Shown piece after piece: positions 51,489 to 61,721 of a stretch of 64,000 nucleotides of DNA; positions within the stretch are counted from its first letter, which is position 1, and each line of letters starts with the position of its first letter. A program made the position numbers and the translations under genes. The notes beneath the pieces were generated by a model. It was given only the letters and a program-made list of their open reading frames with translations, was not told where the DNA came from and did not search any database. Source of the DNA: Cryphonectria parasitica EP155 (taxonomy: Eukaryota; Ascomycota; Sordariomycetes; Diaporthales; Cryphonectriaceae); the NCBI RefSeq assembly GCF_011745365.1, contig NW_024468917.1, forward strand, positions 1,426,001 to 1,490,000. Reading direction: 5' to 3'.

Positions 51489-51500
51489 GGGGGGGGGGGG
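51489..51500. repeat. Poly(G) tract, 12 bases
   Basis: Uninterrupted G-run in gene-free DNA. Confidence 0.85.
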
Positions 51501-54036
51501 TTATTGAAGACGTCAGAGCAGGACGCAGACTCTTTCTCTTTTCTCTTGGGGTCTGGTGTGTATGTGTTTTGGCGTGGCGTGTGTGCCACACACGCATCGC
51601 GGATCCGCGATATCAGAGTATGAAGCGGGGGAAAAAAGGGAAAAAAAAAAAAAAAGGAAAAATAAGAGAGCCATCGACAAGCCTTACTTTGTACTTTGAT
51701 CAACCTTTGATCAGCCAACGTATCCGTATCCCCGTTCTCGTCGCAACGGCATATGCAGCCCCTGCAGCGTTTTCTGCGATCCTGCCAGCTTTTCATGTGT
51801 CTCGGATGTATGAGTTACCCACATTGACGTGCGACTGCAGGACACTGCCTTGATTTCGACTTGGTATTGACCCGGTCATTTGACCCTCTCTAAAAGATAA
51901 AATTCGTCTCGAAAGCCAAAAGAGAGAGGAAGGGAAGAAGAGAAGACGCGCAAGTGTACGCCAGAACGGGTACGAGCTGTCTCTCTGGTCGGGAATAATT
52001 GGGCCTGCGGGTATGCTGTACATACCATGCTGTACATAGCAGTCAGTAGAACAGCAAACCATGGACAAAACAGGGCAATCGGTCCCAGTTGTTGCCTTGT
52101 CTTGTCCAAGTCTCCAATCCAAAATTGCCTATTGAAGTGGGTTTTGACCTGGCACAAAGCGCTAAGTGTATCTAGGACCATCGCATTGAGCCAGGACACA
52201 TCGATTCTGGAAAGGCTTACCCCATATACACCTGAAGCTTGGCGGATGTACCTCGTGGCGCGGCGACGTGGTAACCGGTAATATCAGCAATAGACGAGAG
52301 GGGAGAGGCTTGTTAGACGCAGGCCACATGACCGAAGCCGCGCGCAACAGCATGATGGTTGCGTTATTTGATCGTCAGATATTCCACCGCCCCTCCATGC
52401 GCCCCAAAAAAGATGCAACGCCTGTTTTTACCTTCTCACCTCCTTCTTTCCCCTCCCCTCCCTTTTGTCTCGTTCTGTAGGCAAATGACTGACTATCAGC
52501 CGACGAAATCCATCTCGGACAATCTTGCGATACTCGTCTTCTTGCCACCCTGCTTTGGCTTGGTGTCGCCCTCCTGAGGCGGCTAGCCCAAAAAACAAAA
52601 AAACAAAAAAAGGTTTCTTTTTAGAGACGCCAAGGTAGTGCATCCGATGGCGGTGACGAAGGCATGAAATAAAATCTTACAGCGGCACTCCGCCACGAAT
52701 TTCAACCCAGGGTCATTGCTCAACCATCCGTCCAGCACGCTAGATTAGTGGCATGAAAGACCTGTTGGAACAGAACCTCGAGATCCTTTTCTCTTTCCTC
52801 TTTGCTGACCCCGTGACGGATGGATCGTTTCTTTAGTCCTCGAGCGCGGGAAAAATAAAGCAACCAAGAGGTAACGAAATCATCTCGCTCGATCATGGTC
52901 GTCGACTGAAATACAACGCCCGTTTGATTTTATCTTCTCCCCCCCCCTTTTCTCCCTCTACAAAAACAATTGCTAAGCCCCTCCTGTCGCTTGGCGACCA
53001 CACCAAACCGGGCCGGGACAACACGGTGGTGGGGCTGCATTGTGATTAGCCGGCAGGTTTGATTGGTGAGATGGCCTAGTCGGGTCGTCAAAACAAGCTG
53101 TTTTTTCCTAGGACCGTCAATTTTGCAAGCTATATCGAGCCGATCGGCTCTCTCTGCACCAGCCCCTGCCCAGCGAACTGGTGCACGGGATCCGAGGGGT
53201 TGGATTTCGCTCGGATAGTGAAACATGACATTTGCAAGCGATGTGTCAAGGTCACGTAAGGCTTAACCTTGTGACTATTAGGCCTGCGTAAGCAGCTGGT
53301 CAGGGTTAGAAAGCCTGCCTCGTGGTTGCGCCAGGTCGTACTGTGCACACAAAGGGGCTGAAGCAATCCATGGAGCAAATGAGGTTTTTTTCTTAAGGTA
53401 AAAAAAAAAAAAAGAGCCAAAGGACGAGAGGATTGAGTTATATTCAGGAGCCTTGGCCTTTGTTGGTCTCAGATGCTCCGCAGTGGCTGCTGACGAACGG
53501 CGATCTCGAGTTGGTCATTTCGATATTGGCCCAGTGATCGCCACAGCAATTGTGAGCAAGGTACCGTGATGAAATGAGTCTGTGGAGGCGGGCGACCCTT
53601 AGCTTTGCTAAATGACAAGATTCTGTTTTGAAGATGGGTCTGTATCGAAGCTCCGGCCACCCTCTTCCCGTACTAGAATAGCCCGTCATAGGCTAGGGTT
53701 GCAGACCCGGTTTCTAGCATTGCCAAGGATGAATGCACGAGGGGATCGTCTGTTTCTTGGTCGATTGTGACGGGCGCTGTGGGCATCAGAACGCAAACAG
53801 CGTTAGATCGACGATCGGTTCAACAAACCTTCTTCCTTCCCTCTTTTGTGATATCTCTGTCTAGCTCAACGCAAGCGAGCTTAGTATATGCGCCGACGAA
53901 GCGCTGCCTGCCGCCTGCGCGCTGGATGCGTGCGAATACGCTGCTGCGAATACGGCTCGGTTCCCACGCAGTCGATCCTATGTAGCATCACGAATGTCTG
54001 ATCGGTGGATGGAGATGTCGCAACACCCCACGTCGA

Positions 54037-55692
54037 TCACTGCTCTGCCTCCTCGTCCTCGGGACTGACGTCCTTGACAGCTGCTTCCACCAGGGCCCCC
54101 ATATCCCCAACCTCTGTCGGTCCGCTGAAACCTTCGGGAGGAAGAGCCCACGTGGGCAGGGGGCTCACATACCTCCAGGCGCCATCCTTATCTTCGTATC
54201 TCAGACTGTGCAGCCACAGCGACAGTTCATGAGTGCCCGGATCGGTGTACAGTGGAGTCTGACATATGTCACAAATCTGCCCAGACATCTTCTCGGCCCG
54301 ACGCTTCTCGTAATCATTCACCATCTCGTCATAATATGCAACGGCTGAGGCCACATCCTCCTTTCCCATTCGAGAAAGCCGGCTGATGATATCCTCGTCG
54401 CTGTTGAGGCTGGCGTCGGCGTCGTTACAGCCGAGATCAAATCCCCAAACCTTCTGGTTGGCGTAAATTGGGTCGTTCTGGATAGGGTGGCCCAGGAATT
54501 GGAGGTGGACACGCAATTGATGCGTGCGCCCCGTAACCGGCATGCACCGGACGATGGAGTACCCCTCCTTTTGCTGCCACGCGCGCCCGTCCCCACTTGG
54601 GGTCCCTGCAGACAAGTCTGCCTCGCCCTTGGCGGTGGGCTCGTCTTCCTTCTCGCGGGGCGGGTAATATGCTAAGCGTTGGAAGACAGTGCGGGCGTGT
54701 TTTCCGTTGGCCCTGACGCGATTCAGGCCAAGTTTAGGCGAGATTGCCAGAATTGGCTGGTTGCACACCACCTCTCCGTCTGGAAACCTGCCCTTCACAC
54801 GGGCAATGTACTCCTTCCGCACAGTCCGGTCAGCGATCTGGCTGCCCAGCTTTACAGCCGCCTTGGGGTTCTTGGCGATGAACATGATGCCGCTGGTGAG
54901 CCTGTCGAGACGGTTGCACGGGTAGGCGAGCCAGGAGGGGCCCCGCTCCGATTTCATGATCTCCGTCACTGAGTTGTAGTTGTAGCGGCCTGAGGGGTGG
55001 ACGGGTACGCCCGAGGGTTTATTGAGGACAATCATGTCGTTGTCTTCATGCAGGATGCCAATGGGGTCAGCCGTGACCGGAGGTTCGTGTCGGTGAAGTG
55101 TATGAGTGATGCAGTCTCCATTCTTCAGCACGTAGTGGGGGCCCACGGTCTTGCCGTTCACTGCCACTTCCCCACCTTCCATGGCACGCCGGTAGTACTC
55201 GAGTGGGCGGTCCCGGAACTCGGAGTCGAAAATATCGATAAGCTGCCTCCCTCGCCAGCGTTCTTTGCACCAGGTGGTGTAGGTAAAATGGTACGGAGCC
55301 ACCCTCCGAAGGCCGTCCTCCAAGTAGTATGGCCTGGGCCACGGGTCGGCAGGCGTTGTCATAACTTTGGGCAGAGAAGGCTCTTCCTTCTTGGGTCGTT
55401 TGTTTGCTTGCTCTGGTGCTTGTTGATCAGGGAGCTTGCTGTCGAGCACGCACCCCTGGGTTCTCTCAAACGCCACTTTCTCGTCGGCCGTCTTCCCAGA
55501 AGGATGAACGGAAAGTGAGGGAGAAGAAGGAATCGCAACGAGGCTCATTCGTCTGCTGCTGGTGGTGGTGGTCATGGCGCGGCTCACACGCCGGGTGAAC
55601 AGCGCAGAAATGTGAATCCGCGCCAGCGTCGATAGAAGAGCGCCCGAGAGCACCTGGTGAGGGATTCCCGAAATTGCTCCTTGCGATTTCAA
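54037..55692 (-). CDS. RluA-family tRNA pseudouridine synthase (Pus8/Pus9-like)
   Basis: Single exon, 551 residues, minus strand. An S4-like region (EGGEVAVNGKTVGPHYVLK, about 172-190) precedes the catalytic domain. ILHEDNDMIVLNKPSGVPVH is followed by YPCNRLDRLTSG with catalytic Asp D263, and later by MPVTGRTHQLRVHLQFLGHP. The NRLDR form, with Asn instead of His, is typical of the yeast Pus8 (Rib2)/Pus9 group that makes pseudouridine at tRNA position 32, cytoplasmic and mitochondrial respectively. The yeast Rib2 deaminase domain is absent. The first ~60 residues are Ser/Arg/Leu-rich without acids, like a mitochondrial presequence. In-frame Met40 (55575) and Met49 (55548) could give a cytosolic form. 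It shares an upstream region with the divergent thioesterase gene. Confidence 0.9.
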   Translation of the reverse strand: MKSQGAISGIPHQVLSGALLSTLARIHISALFTRRVSRAMTTTTSSRRMSLVAIPSSPSLSVHPSGKTADEKVAFERTQGCVLDSKLPDQQAPEQANKRPKKEEPSLPKVMTTPADPWPRPYYLEDGLRRVAPYHFTYTTWCKERWRGRQLIDIFDSEFRDRPLEYYRRAMEGGEVAVNGKTVGPHYVLKNGDCITHTLHRHEPPVTADPIGILHEDNDMIVLNKPSGVPVHPSGRYNYNSVTEIMKSERGPSWLAYPCNRLDRLTSGIMFIAKNPKAAVKLGSQIADRTVRKEYIARVKGRFPDGEVVCNQPILAISPKLGLNRVRANGKHARTVFQRLAYYPPREKEDEPTAKGEADLSAGTPSGDGRAWQQKEGYSIVRCMPVTGRTHQLRVHLQFLGHPIQNDPIYANQKVWGFDLGCNDADASLNSDEDIISRLSRMGKEDVASAVAYYDEMVNDYEKRRAEKMSGQICDICQTPLYTDPGTHELSLWLHSLRYEDKDGAWRYVSPLPTWALPPEGFSGPTEVGDMGALVEAAVKDVSPEDEEAEQ

Positions 55693-56557
55693 GAGAGGCG
55701 ACTCCTCAGGTCTCTGAAAAGGCGAGGAAGAGAGGCAAGGTTGGAATTATTCAAGTCACTGAAGAAAGTCGTTGAATTTTGACCTGGGTGATTACCTAAG
55801 GCGCTGCAGGTTTGTGCGGGCAGAACGTGAGTGGACAGTCCAGAGAGTGAGCTCCAGGCGGTTGTAATGCTGGTTAGGCCCAGCTGTCGGGGTGGTAACA
55901 GCGGTACTGATTGGCTTACAGGGTATTACTCGACTGCTGCTGTAGTGGGGCGGCGGCACTAGGCTAGGCCAGGCTCTGGGGGAACATCACCAATTGCCAA
56001 GGAGCATATCGCCTCGGCACGGAATTGGCCTCGGGAACATCTGGCATCTATCTGCCTGAGAGAACCGCTCCCCCAGGTACAACCGTCTCGGGCAGATTTG
56101 GTGCCACAGAGATCTGGATCTAGAATCCGGGGAAAGCTCATTCATCATCTGGATAGGAAGCGGGAAGCTGAGTCAAGTTCCCAGTCCCCCCTACCCACGA
56201 CGAACAAGACCCACGAGACGTCCTCAGCCCTGCCAGGCCCCTCTTGACACGAGTCGCATCCATCATCGCGAGCCGCCCAAACACAATCCCCGGCCTATTC
56301 CCAGTGTATCCCGTGAGGGCTCGTTAGGAGAAACACACAGTGACACACAGAACGAACGCCCGGCCTGCCCTGGCGAAGGACCCGACTGTCTGGACCAGGA
56401 TCCACGGGGGCAAAAAGAAAAAGAACCTCTTCGCCGGCACTTGATCTTCGACGCGGATCTTGCCGAAATTCCCCATCACAGGCGACACGGATATAGGCCC
56501 CTTTTCTATCTCGTTTTCTCTTGGACCCATCCAAAAATAGATCACTCTTTTTCACAG
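55693..56557. promoter_or_regulatory. Divergent promoter region, pseudouridine synthase / thioesterase
   Basis: 865 bp between two start codons. It contains TGATTGGCT at 55908-55916 (inverted CCAAT with HAP-type flanks) and a direct CCAAT at 55990-55994. No further gene is seen. Confidence 0.5.
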
Positions 56558-57170
56558 ATGGCCAAGTACGAACAGCTCAAGACCCGCCAGCGGAAGGACT
56601 ATCCCTTCATCCTAGACTACCGGACAAGGTGGTCAGACAATGACCAGTAAGTGCCGCTCTCCGGGAGGCATCAAGTGCCGCGTCTAACGTGCAGGTGCTG
56701 CAGGTATGCGCATATGAACAACACGATTTATATACAGCTGTTCGATGCCGTTGTCAACACATATCTAATCCAGCACTGCGGGCTGCGCCCCACAGATGGA
56801 GAGCAGTTTGGCATGGTCGGTGAGTGAGACCACAATACTCCGGCGTCTGACCCGCGTTTGTATCAATCAGCCTTGTTATTGAGACAGATGCACGCCCTCC
56901 CTAGTACATTCTCACACCGACTACTTCGAGTCCCTCTCTTTTCCGGCTGTGGCTGAGCTTGCCATGAGGGTAAACAAGCTGGGCAAATCGTCCGTCACGT
57001 ACGAGATTGCCGTGTTCGAGAAGGGGTTCGACAAGGTTCGGGCCGTGGGAGAATTTGTACAGGTCCTCGTCGATCGCTCGACCAGCAGGCCCAATGTCAA
57101 CGGGATGAACGAGACAATGAGGAAGGGTCTGGAGCGCATTTCTACAGAGGCGGGTCCGAGCAAGCTATAG
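56558..57170 (+). CDS. Hotdog-fold acyl-CoA thioesterase (4HBT type)
   Basis: Model: exons 56558-56646, 56704-56819 and 56905-57170, 156 residues. Introns are 57 and 85 bp; both joins complete a codon. The sequence TRWSDNDQYAHMNNTIYIQ (about residues 23-41) is the 4-hydroxybenzoyl-CoA thioesterase signature, with D27/D29 as catalytic acid candidates and the HxNN element (H33, N35, N36). The usual Gly before His is Ala here. SHTDYFESLSFP and LAMRVNKLGKSSVTYEIAVF form the remaining hotdog strands. These enzymes hydrolyse acyl-CoA thioesters; the substrate is unknown. There is no targeting peptide. It converges with the Gfo/Idh/MocA gene, stop codons only ~115 bp apart, so the transcripts probably overlap at their 3' ends. 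Confidence 0.88.
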
Positions 57171-57285
57171 ACTTTCCCTTCAGGTTTCGAATTTAAAAGC
57201 TCAAGACATCGAGTCGCTCGGAAAGTACTGGGCACTTCACGATATGGAGTCCACATATCGACGGAATGTAGCTCATGAGGCGGGC

Positions 57286-58484
57286 TTACTGAAGCTGCAA
57301 CGTCTTCGCCGCGCCGTCCTCGTCGGCGCTCTTCAACATCTGCTCCAGCAACTCTAAGTCGCCTAGGGTGACCTCTGGCGTGAGCAGCGGGTCCTCCTTG
57401 CCTCCGGCCATAGCAAGCCCCCAGGCATGCACCTCCTCCCTGACGCCAGCCCCAACCGTGAACGGAAAGTCCTTCTCCTCCTTCCGTCCATCCTTGTATA
57501 CTACCCAGCCCTTGTCGCCGTCGATTGTTACGCTGCCATTCTCACAGGCCACCTGGTACTCGGCTTGCCGGGGTATCGTCGTTCCCCAGCTGCAGCTGAA
57601 GGAGCCAACAGCGCCTGATTTGGTCTTGATGATTGCTCCCAACGTATCGACCGGTGCAAGGTGTTTCTGCGCAAGAAAACTGTAGCCAACCACGCTCGCA
57701 GGCTTTTCGTCACCCAAGAACATGCGAATGGCGGCAGTGCTGTGCACGCCACCGTCAAGCAGGAAGCCGTAGCTATGTGTGGGGTTCTTCCTCCAAGCGG
57801 TCTGGAAGTACTTGTTATCTTGTCACCACGTCTCACGTTAGCAAGCCCTCGCCCCCTGGCCGGAGACTTAGTTATCTACACTTACCCTCTTTACAGAGCT
57901 GAAACACCTTAAAGTGGAAGCCGATCACTTTGCCCAGCCCTCTTGCCTGCTCCGCTGCCCACACGAATTTGGGCAGGAACCTAAACTGCTCTGCGATACT
58001 CCACATCGGCGCCGAGACGCCCTGCTCCTTTACGACGGCCCGGTACGCCTGCACAAGCTTCTTTGCGCCTTCGACATCGGGCCCCACCGGCTTCTCGGAC
58101 AGAACATGCTTGCCGGCCTTTAACGCCGCCTCCACATATGAAGGCTGGCTTGCGATAGGGAGTGCGATAATTACGCCAAGTATGTCTTTCCGCGCCAGAA
58201 CATCTGCGAAGGTCCTGCCGGGCTCAGAGTCCTCTGAGTACACCTCAACCGGACTGTGGCCGAGGGGCAGGAGCTTGTGCGTCTCTTTGGCTGAGGCGAG
58301 GCTTCGGGAGTAGATGATCTTGAGGTGGAGGAGGGAGGTGGCGAGGACGGCGGGCTAAGGGCGACGTCAGTGAATATCAACTACGCAAACGAATGGGACA
58401 CAGCCATGAGTGACGAACCAAGTGTTGCTCCTTCACGAAGATGCCGCCTCCTATGATCGCAATAGGCACAGGTTGGGACGACAT
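57286..58484 (-). CDS. Gfo/Idh/MocA family NAD(P)-dependent oxidoreductase
   Basis: Model on the minus strand: exons 58484-58419, 58354-57886 and 57818-57286, 355 residues; all joins keep the frame. The first exon carries the start of the Rossmann fold, AIIGGGIFVKEQHL. The second carries the LSEKPVGPD motif (E109-K110-P111), in which the Lys is conserved in this family, and the cofactor domain. The third carries the C-terminal beta-sheet domain, beginning YGFLLDGGVHSTAAIRMFLG. Family members oxidise or reduce sugars, inositols and related polyols, or dihydrodiols; the substrate is not evident. The first donor is GTTCGT, weaker than the others, but the join gives EQHL followed by PAVLATSLLH, the expected family sequence. 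It is divergent from the PNPOx-like gene, 442 bp between starts. Confidence 0.9.
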
Positions 58485-58926
58485 TGTTGCCTCGGGGTGC
58501 ATGTACTTGTTTGGATGACAGTCTTTATTTGGACAGCCAAAGTCCTGGACAGATCACGCTCTTGGAGAACACATCGAGCGGGTAAGTGCGTTAAGCTCCT
58601 TGACTTTATGATACCCCTATACCCCTCCTTTGCTCCTCCTCTCCCTTGCTACGGGAATATGTGGGGTCTCAACGCCAAACCCCGGCCGATTTCGCCGCCG
58701 ACGCAAGGCGCCGGTCACAACGCCGTTTCCCGTTCCACAAGGATGTTGTCACCCTGAGTCACTCCGTGCCTGCGACGTCACCTATCAGCGCTAGAACAAA
58801 CAACAACTCTAGCTGGCCTCTCCCATCTTTTAACCTCGTCTTTATCGCAGATATCACGCACAGTATTGTATATGCCATTCCACAATCTCCACACCCCCAA
58901 GGTAGCAAAGCCCTCAACAAACAAAC
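58485..58926. promoter_or_regulatory. Short divergent promoter, oxidoreductase / PNPOx-like
   Basis: 442 bp separate the two start codons, so the genes must share most upstream sequence. No specific factor site stands out. Confidence 0.5.
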
Positions 58927-59823
58927 ATGGGATCCTTTTACGAAACAATGCCCCGATCCCTTTTCCAGTGGATCCTGGCCCAGAAAATTTTCTGGGTCGC
59001 CACGGCGCCACTATCCGGATCCGGGCATGTCAACATCTCGCCAAAGGGCGGTTCGTACTTTGGCCTGATTGACGACAAGACGTTCTGGTATATGGACCTG
59101 ACGGGCTCGGGCTCGGAAACCATCGCACATTTGTACGAGAAGGGCAACGGTCGGATTACGGTGCTATTCAATGCCTTTGAGGGCCCGCCGAGGATCCTGC
59201 GGCTGTTCGGCCACGGCGAGGTATTCGAAAACGGCACGGGCCCCTTTGAGGAATTTGTAAAGAAGCACGATGTTACGATCCTCCCCGGCACGAGGGCTAT
59301 TGTGCTTGCCCATATCCACCAGGTTGGCACGAGTTGTGGGTTCTCAGTTCCATTCTACGAATACAAGGAGCATCGGAATACTCTGAATCAGTATTTCGAG
59401 AAAAAGGATGCCAAGTTCAGGGCGGGAAACGAGAAAGAGAGCATGCCAAGGTGAGCTGCCGCCCTCCTTTTTGCTAAACAGTCGATACATGGTGGCGGAC
59501 ACTGAAAGCTGACGCCGAACAGGTACTGGGCCCAGAAGAACTCATGGTCCATGGACGGGCTCCCGGCGCTTCACGTGGCCCAGAAGACCATGGTCCAAGA
59601 GAAGATCCAGCCTTCAAAGAAGATGGTTGGACCCCGTGCGCCTTCACAATACCAAAACGCCAATCGTTTCGGTCTCGAACATCTGATCCTCGTGGCACTC
59701 GCGACGGCCATCCTCACTACCTTCGTGATGAGTTTTGGTGCAGAGACAGCCCGTACTGTGGCGGTCAAATTACACGCAAGCACGAGTCCGTGGGTGGGAA
59801 CACCATTGAGAACGGCCTCATGA
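58927..59823 (+). CDS. PNPOx-like (FMN split-barrel) protein with C-terminal membrane segment
   Basis: Model: exons 58927-59450 and 59523-59823, 274 residues. The 72-bp intron has a CTGAC branch site and the join completes an Arg codon. The domain begins around residue 25: GSGHVNISPKGG, then DDKTFWYMDLTGSGSETIAHL and ITVLFNAFEGPPRILRLFGHG. This is the flavin-binding split barrel of fungal proteins related to pyridoxamine-5'-phosphate oxidase. Such proteins bind FMN or F420-like cofactors, but most fungal members have no proven reaction. One membrane segment (LEHLILVALATAILTTFVMS) near the C-terminus, with only ~25 residues after it, suggests a tail-anchored protein. Divergence from a redox enzyme hints at shared expression; this is inference. 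Confidence 0.88.
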
Positions 59824-60637
59824 CCTCAAGGTGGTCGGACAATTTATGCTTTTGCTGTGTTTCAGAACTAGCCTATAAGAGGCGCCGTGGCCTGCAATTT
59901 TTCCCTCTTTAGTCTTGTGTTTGTGTCCTGAAGTGTGGACCATTAGGGTGGTGCAGAAAACCCGTGGTCACAGCCTTGCACGTGTCTGCCGTTGTTATTA
60001 AGGCTATTACGTAGGCGCTCCCCAGAAACCCTACGAAACTTCATTAACAGCAAGCGGCGAGGCTTGTTGACTTGGGCAAGGAAGATATCTGACGGATCCC
60101 CGAGTTTGCGGTCTGTCTGTAGAGTTGAATAACCAAATGGAACATCAACACATGTGTCCTACATCAATGTCAAGGGCTTCTCCTCAAACCGGTCCCCAAC
60201 AAGTGATATTGCAGACGCCTTTTCCAAACCTCTCATCATCGCTCCCTAGCGCAGCGATCAAGACTTTCAAGATTGTGTCTTGGCTTTGTATGTTGAGGTC
60301 ACTGGTGTTACTTCTCACTCCTTGGCACTTTCACGGGGACAGATACCAAATAGATACTCGATTTGCGTTTAGCCGATGTATCTGGCAAATCCCATGTTAT
60401 TATTCTGCAGCTATGTTGAGTGGGTCACAGATTAGGACTGAGTTCGTTTGAGCCATACCAGTGTCACAACACAATGTACGTTCACACACCATTTTGTCTA
60501 GCACCCCTGTAGCACCCTATAACTTTTCCTGTACAATTTTTTTTCCAAGTAGTTTATCTAACCCATCCATGGCCCTCTTCCACAGTCTTCAGCAGGTATG
60601 AGTGCCAGGACCATTGATCCCACACTGCTCGGGCCGA
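59824..60637. other. Intergenic region
   Basis: 3' flank of the PNPOx-like gene. No gene seen. Confidence 0.5.
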
Positions 60638-60943
60638 CTATCGCGAGACCATTCGAGCTGAAGAGTACGGAGGAGGCGGCTCCGTCGAGGAGTGTGTGAG
60701 GTGTACCGCAGTAGGAATAGTCGGCCCATTGGTATGGGATTGGTTGATGACGACTGATGTTTGGAAGGTCCGAGGAGGACGTGGACATCTCCAGCTTCCC
60801 TGTCTCTCAAGATCTGCCATGACGGTTTCCTGTGCCGCGATGCTTCGCGATGTGGCGACGCATAGGAGGATGATCATGACCCAAACACACAAACCAACTG
60901 CAACGCCAATGTATAACCCGGAGGGTGGAGATTGTGATGACAT
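60638..60943 (-). CDS. Possible small single-pass membrane protein
   Basis: Minus-strand frame of 101 codons with ATG at 60943. One clear hydrophobic segment (about residues 10-31, LYIGVAVGLCVWVMIILLCV) is followed by a short polar region. A PPPPY motif at 89-93 is the kind of PY element bound by Rsp5-type ubiquitin ligase WW domains. The layout of short N-terminus, one membrane pass and a PY motif is common for small fungal adaptor or orphan proteins. No homologue is recognised and no intron is evident. It could be chance, but the organisation is more protein-like than other short frames here. Confidence 0.4.
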   Translation of the reverse strand: MSSQSPPSGLYIGVAVGLCVWVMIILLCVATSRSIAAQETVMADLERQGSWRCPRPPRTFQTSVVINQSHTNGPTIPTAVHLTHSSTEPPPPYSSARMVSR

Positions 60944-61437
60944 GTCGGAAGCGGGGAAAAGGTTGGCTTTGCTCGTTCAACCGTCGAAAGATGTGAGTTG
61001 ACAAAGAAGACGAAGTGGAAGTCTCGATTCTGTGTTGCAATGGCTTTTGGACTCAGTCTCGAAACAGAGAGAGAGGCATTCCGGACTCAAATACTGGCAA
61101 ACACAGAAAGCATAACCTAACCCCAAGTGGCACTGCCTCCTTCCTGGAACCAAAATTTTGATCATGATCTATCGAGAGAAGGGGGAAAACTACTCGTCTC
61201 TGACCAGTGCACTGCGCCTTCCATTCAGCCTAACCAGGCTTCCAAGGGCATCGCTGACAGTCACCAAAATAGGGTTTCGAGAAGACCTAATTACTAGGAA
61301 ACCAAGGTCCAATCAATGATTGCACTTCCAAAAATTCGAATGTAGAAAAAGAAAAGAGATATCGTGTCTGACTGTTGTCCCCCACCCCCCTCCCTTCCTT
61401 TTTTTCTTTTTTGATTTTCTTTCTTGTTATTTTCCTT

Positions 61438-61443
61438 TGATAA
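61438..61443 (+). promoter_or_regulatory. GATA-type site (TGATAA)
   Basis: Matches the HGATAR consensus of fungal nitrogen GATA activators (AreA/NIT2), about 280 bp before the ureidoglycolate lyase start. Presence is seen; binding is inferred. Confidence 0.4.
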
Positions 61444-61572
61444 CTAACGGAAACAAGGCGCCAAGTAGAAGAAGACAGTGCTTGGGGTGATGGCTTGCGA
61501 TGGCAACTGCTAGTCAGGGGCCGATTCCCATTAGTATGTTCTACCGAAGAACAAGCGTCCTCTTAACAAGTG

Positions 61573-61578
61573 CTATCA
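61573..61578 (-). promoter_or_regulatory. GATA-type site (TGATAG on the minus strand)
   Basis: Second HGATAR match, about 145 bp before the ureidoglycolate lyase start. Paired nearby sites favour AreA-type factors. Confidence 0.4.
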
Positions 61579-61721
61579 ACCCTCCCCCTCCCCCCCCAAA
61601 AAAAGCCCTGAGCATTCCACGCCTCAGACTCTAAGTCAGATTTCCACCAATTTCGTCCTGGCGCCAGACTTGATTACACCACAGAAAGCCTACCCAGACC
61701 TTGCGCCACATCAAATCCAGC

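Larger units (their letters stand above)
50377..54036. other. Gene-free region of 3.7 kb
   Basis: Promoter side of the bZIP gene and 3' side of the pseudouridine synthase gene. No recognisable gene. It contains two 12-base G-runs (51034-51045 and 51489-51500) and several A/T runs. Confidence 0.5.
60944..61721. other. Upstream region of ureidoglycolate lyase
   Basis: Promoter region containing the GATA-type sites listed separately and a polypyrimidine stretch at 61380-61435. No gene seen. Confidence 0.5.
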
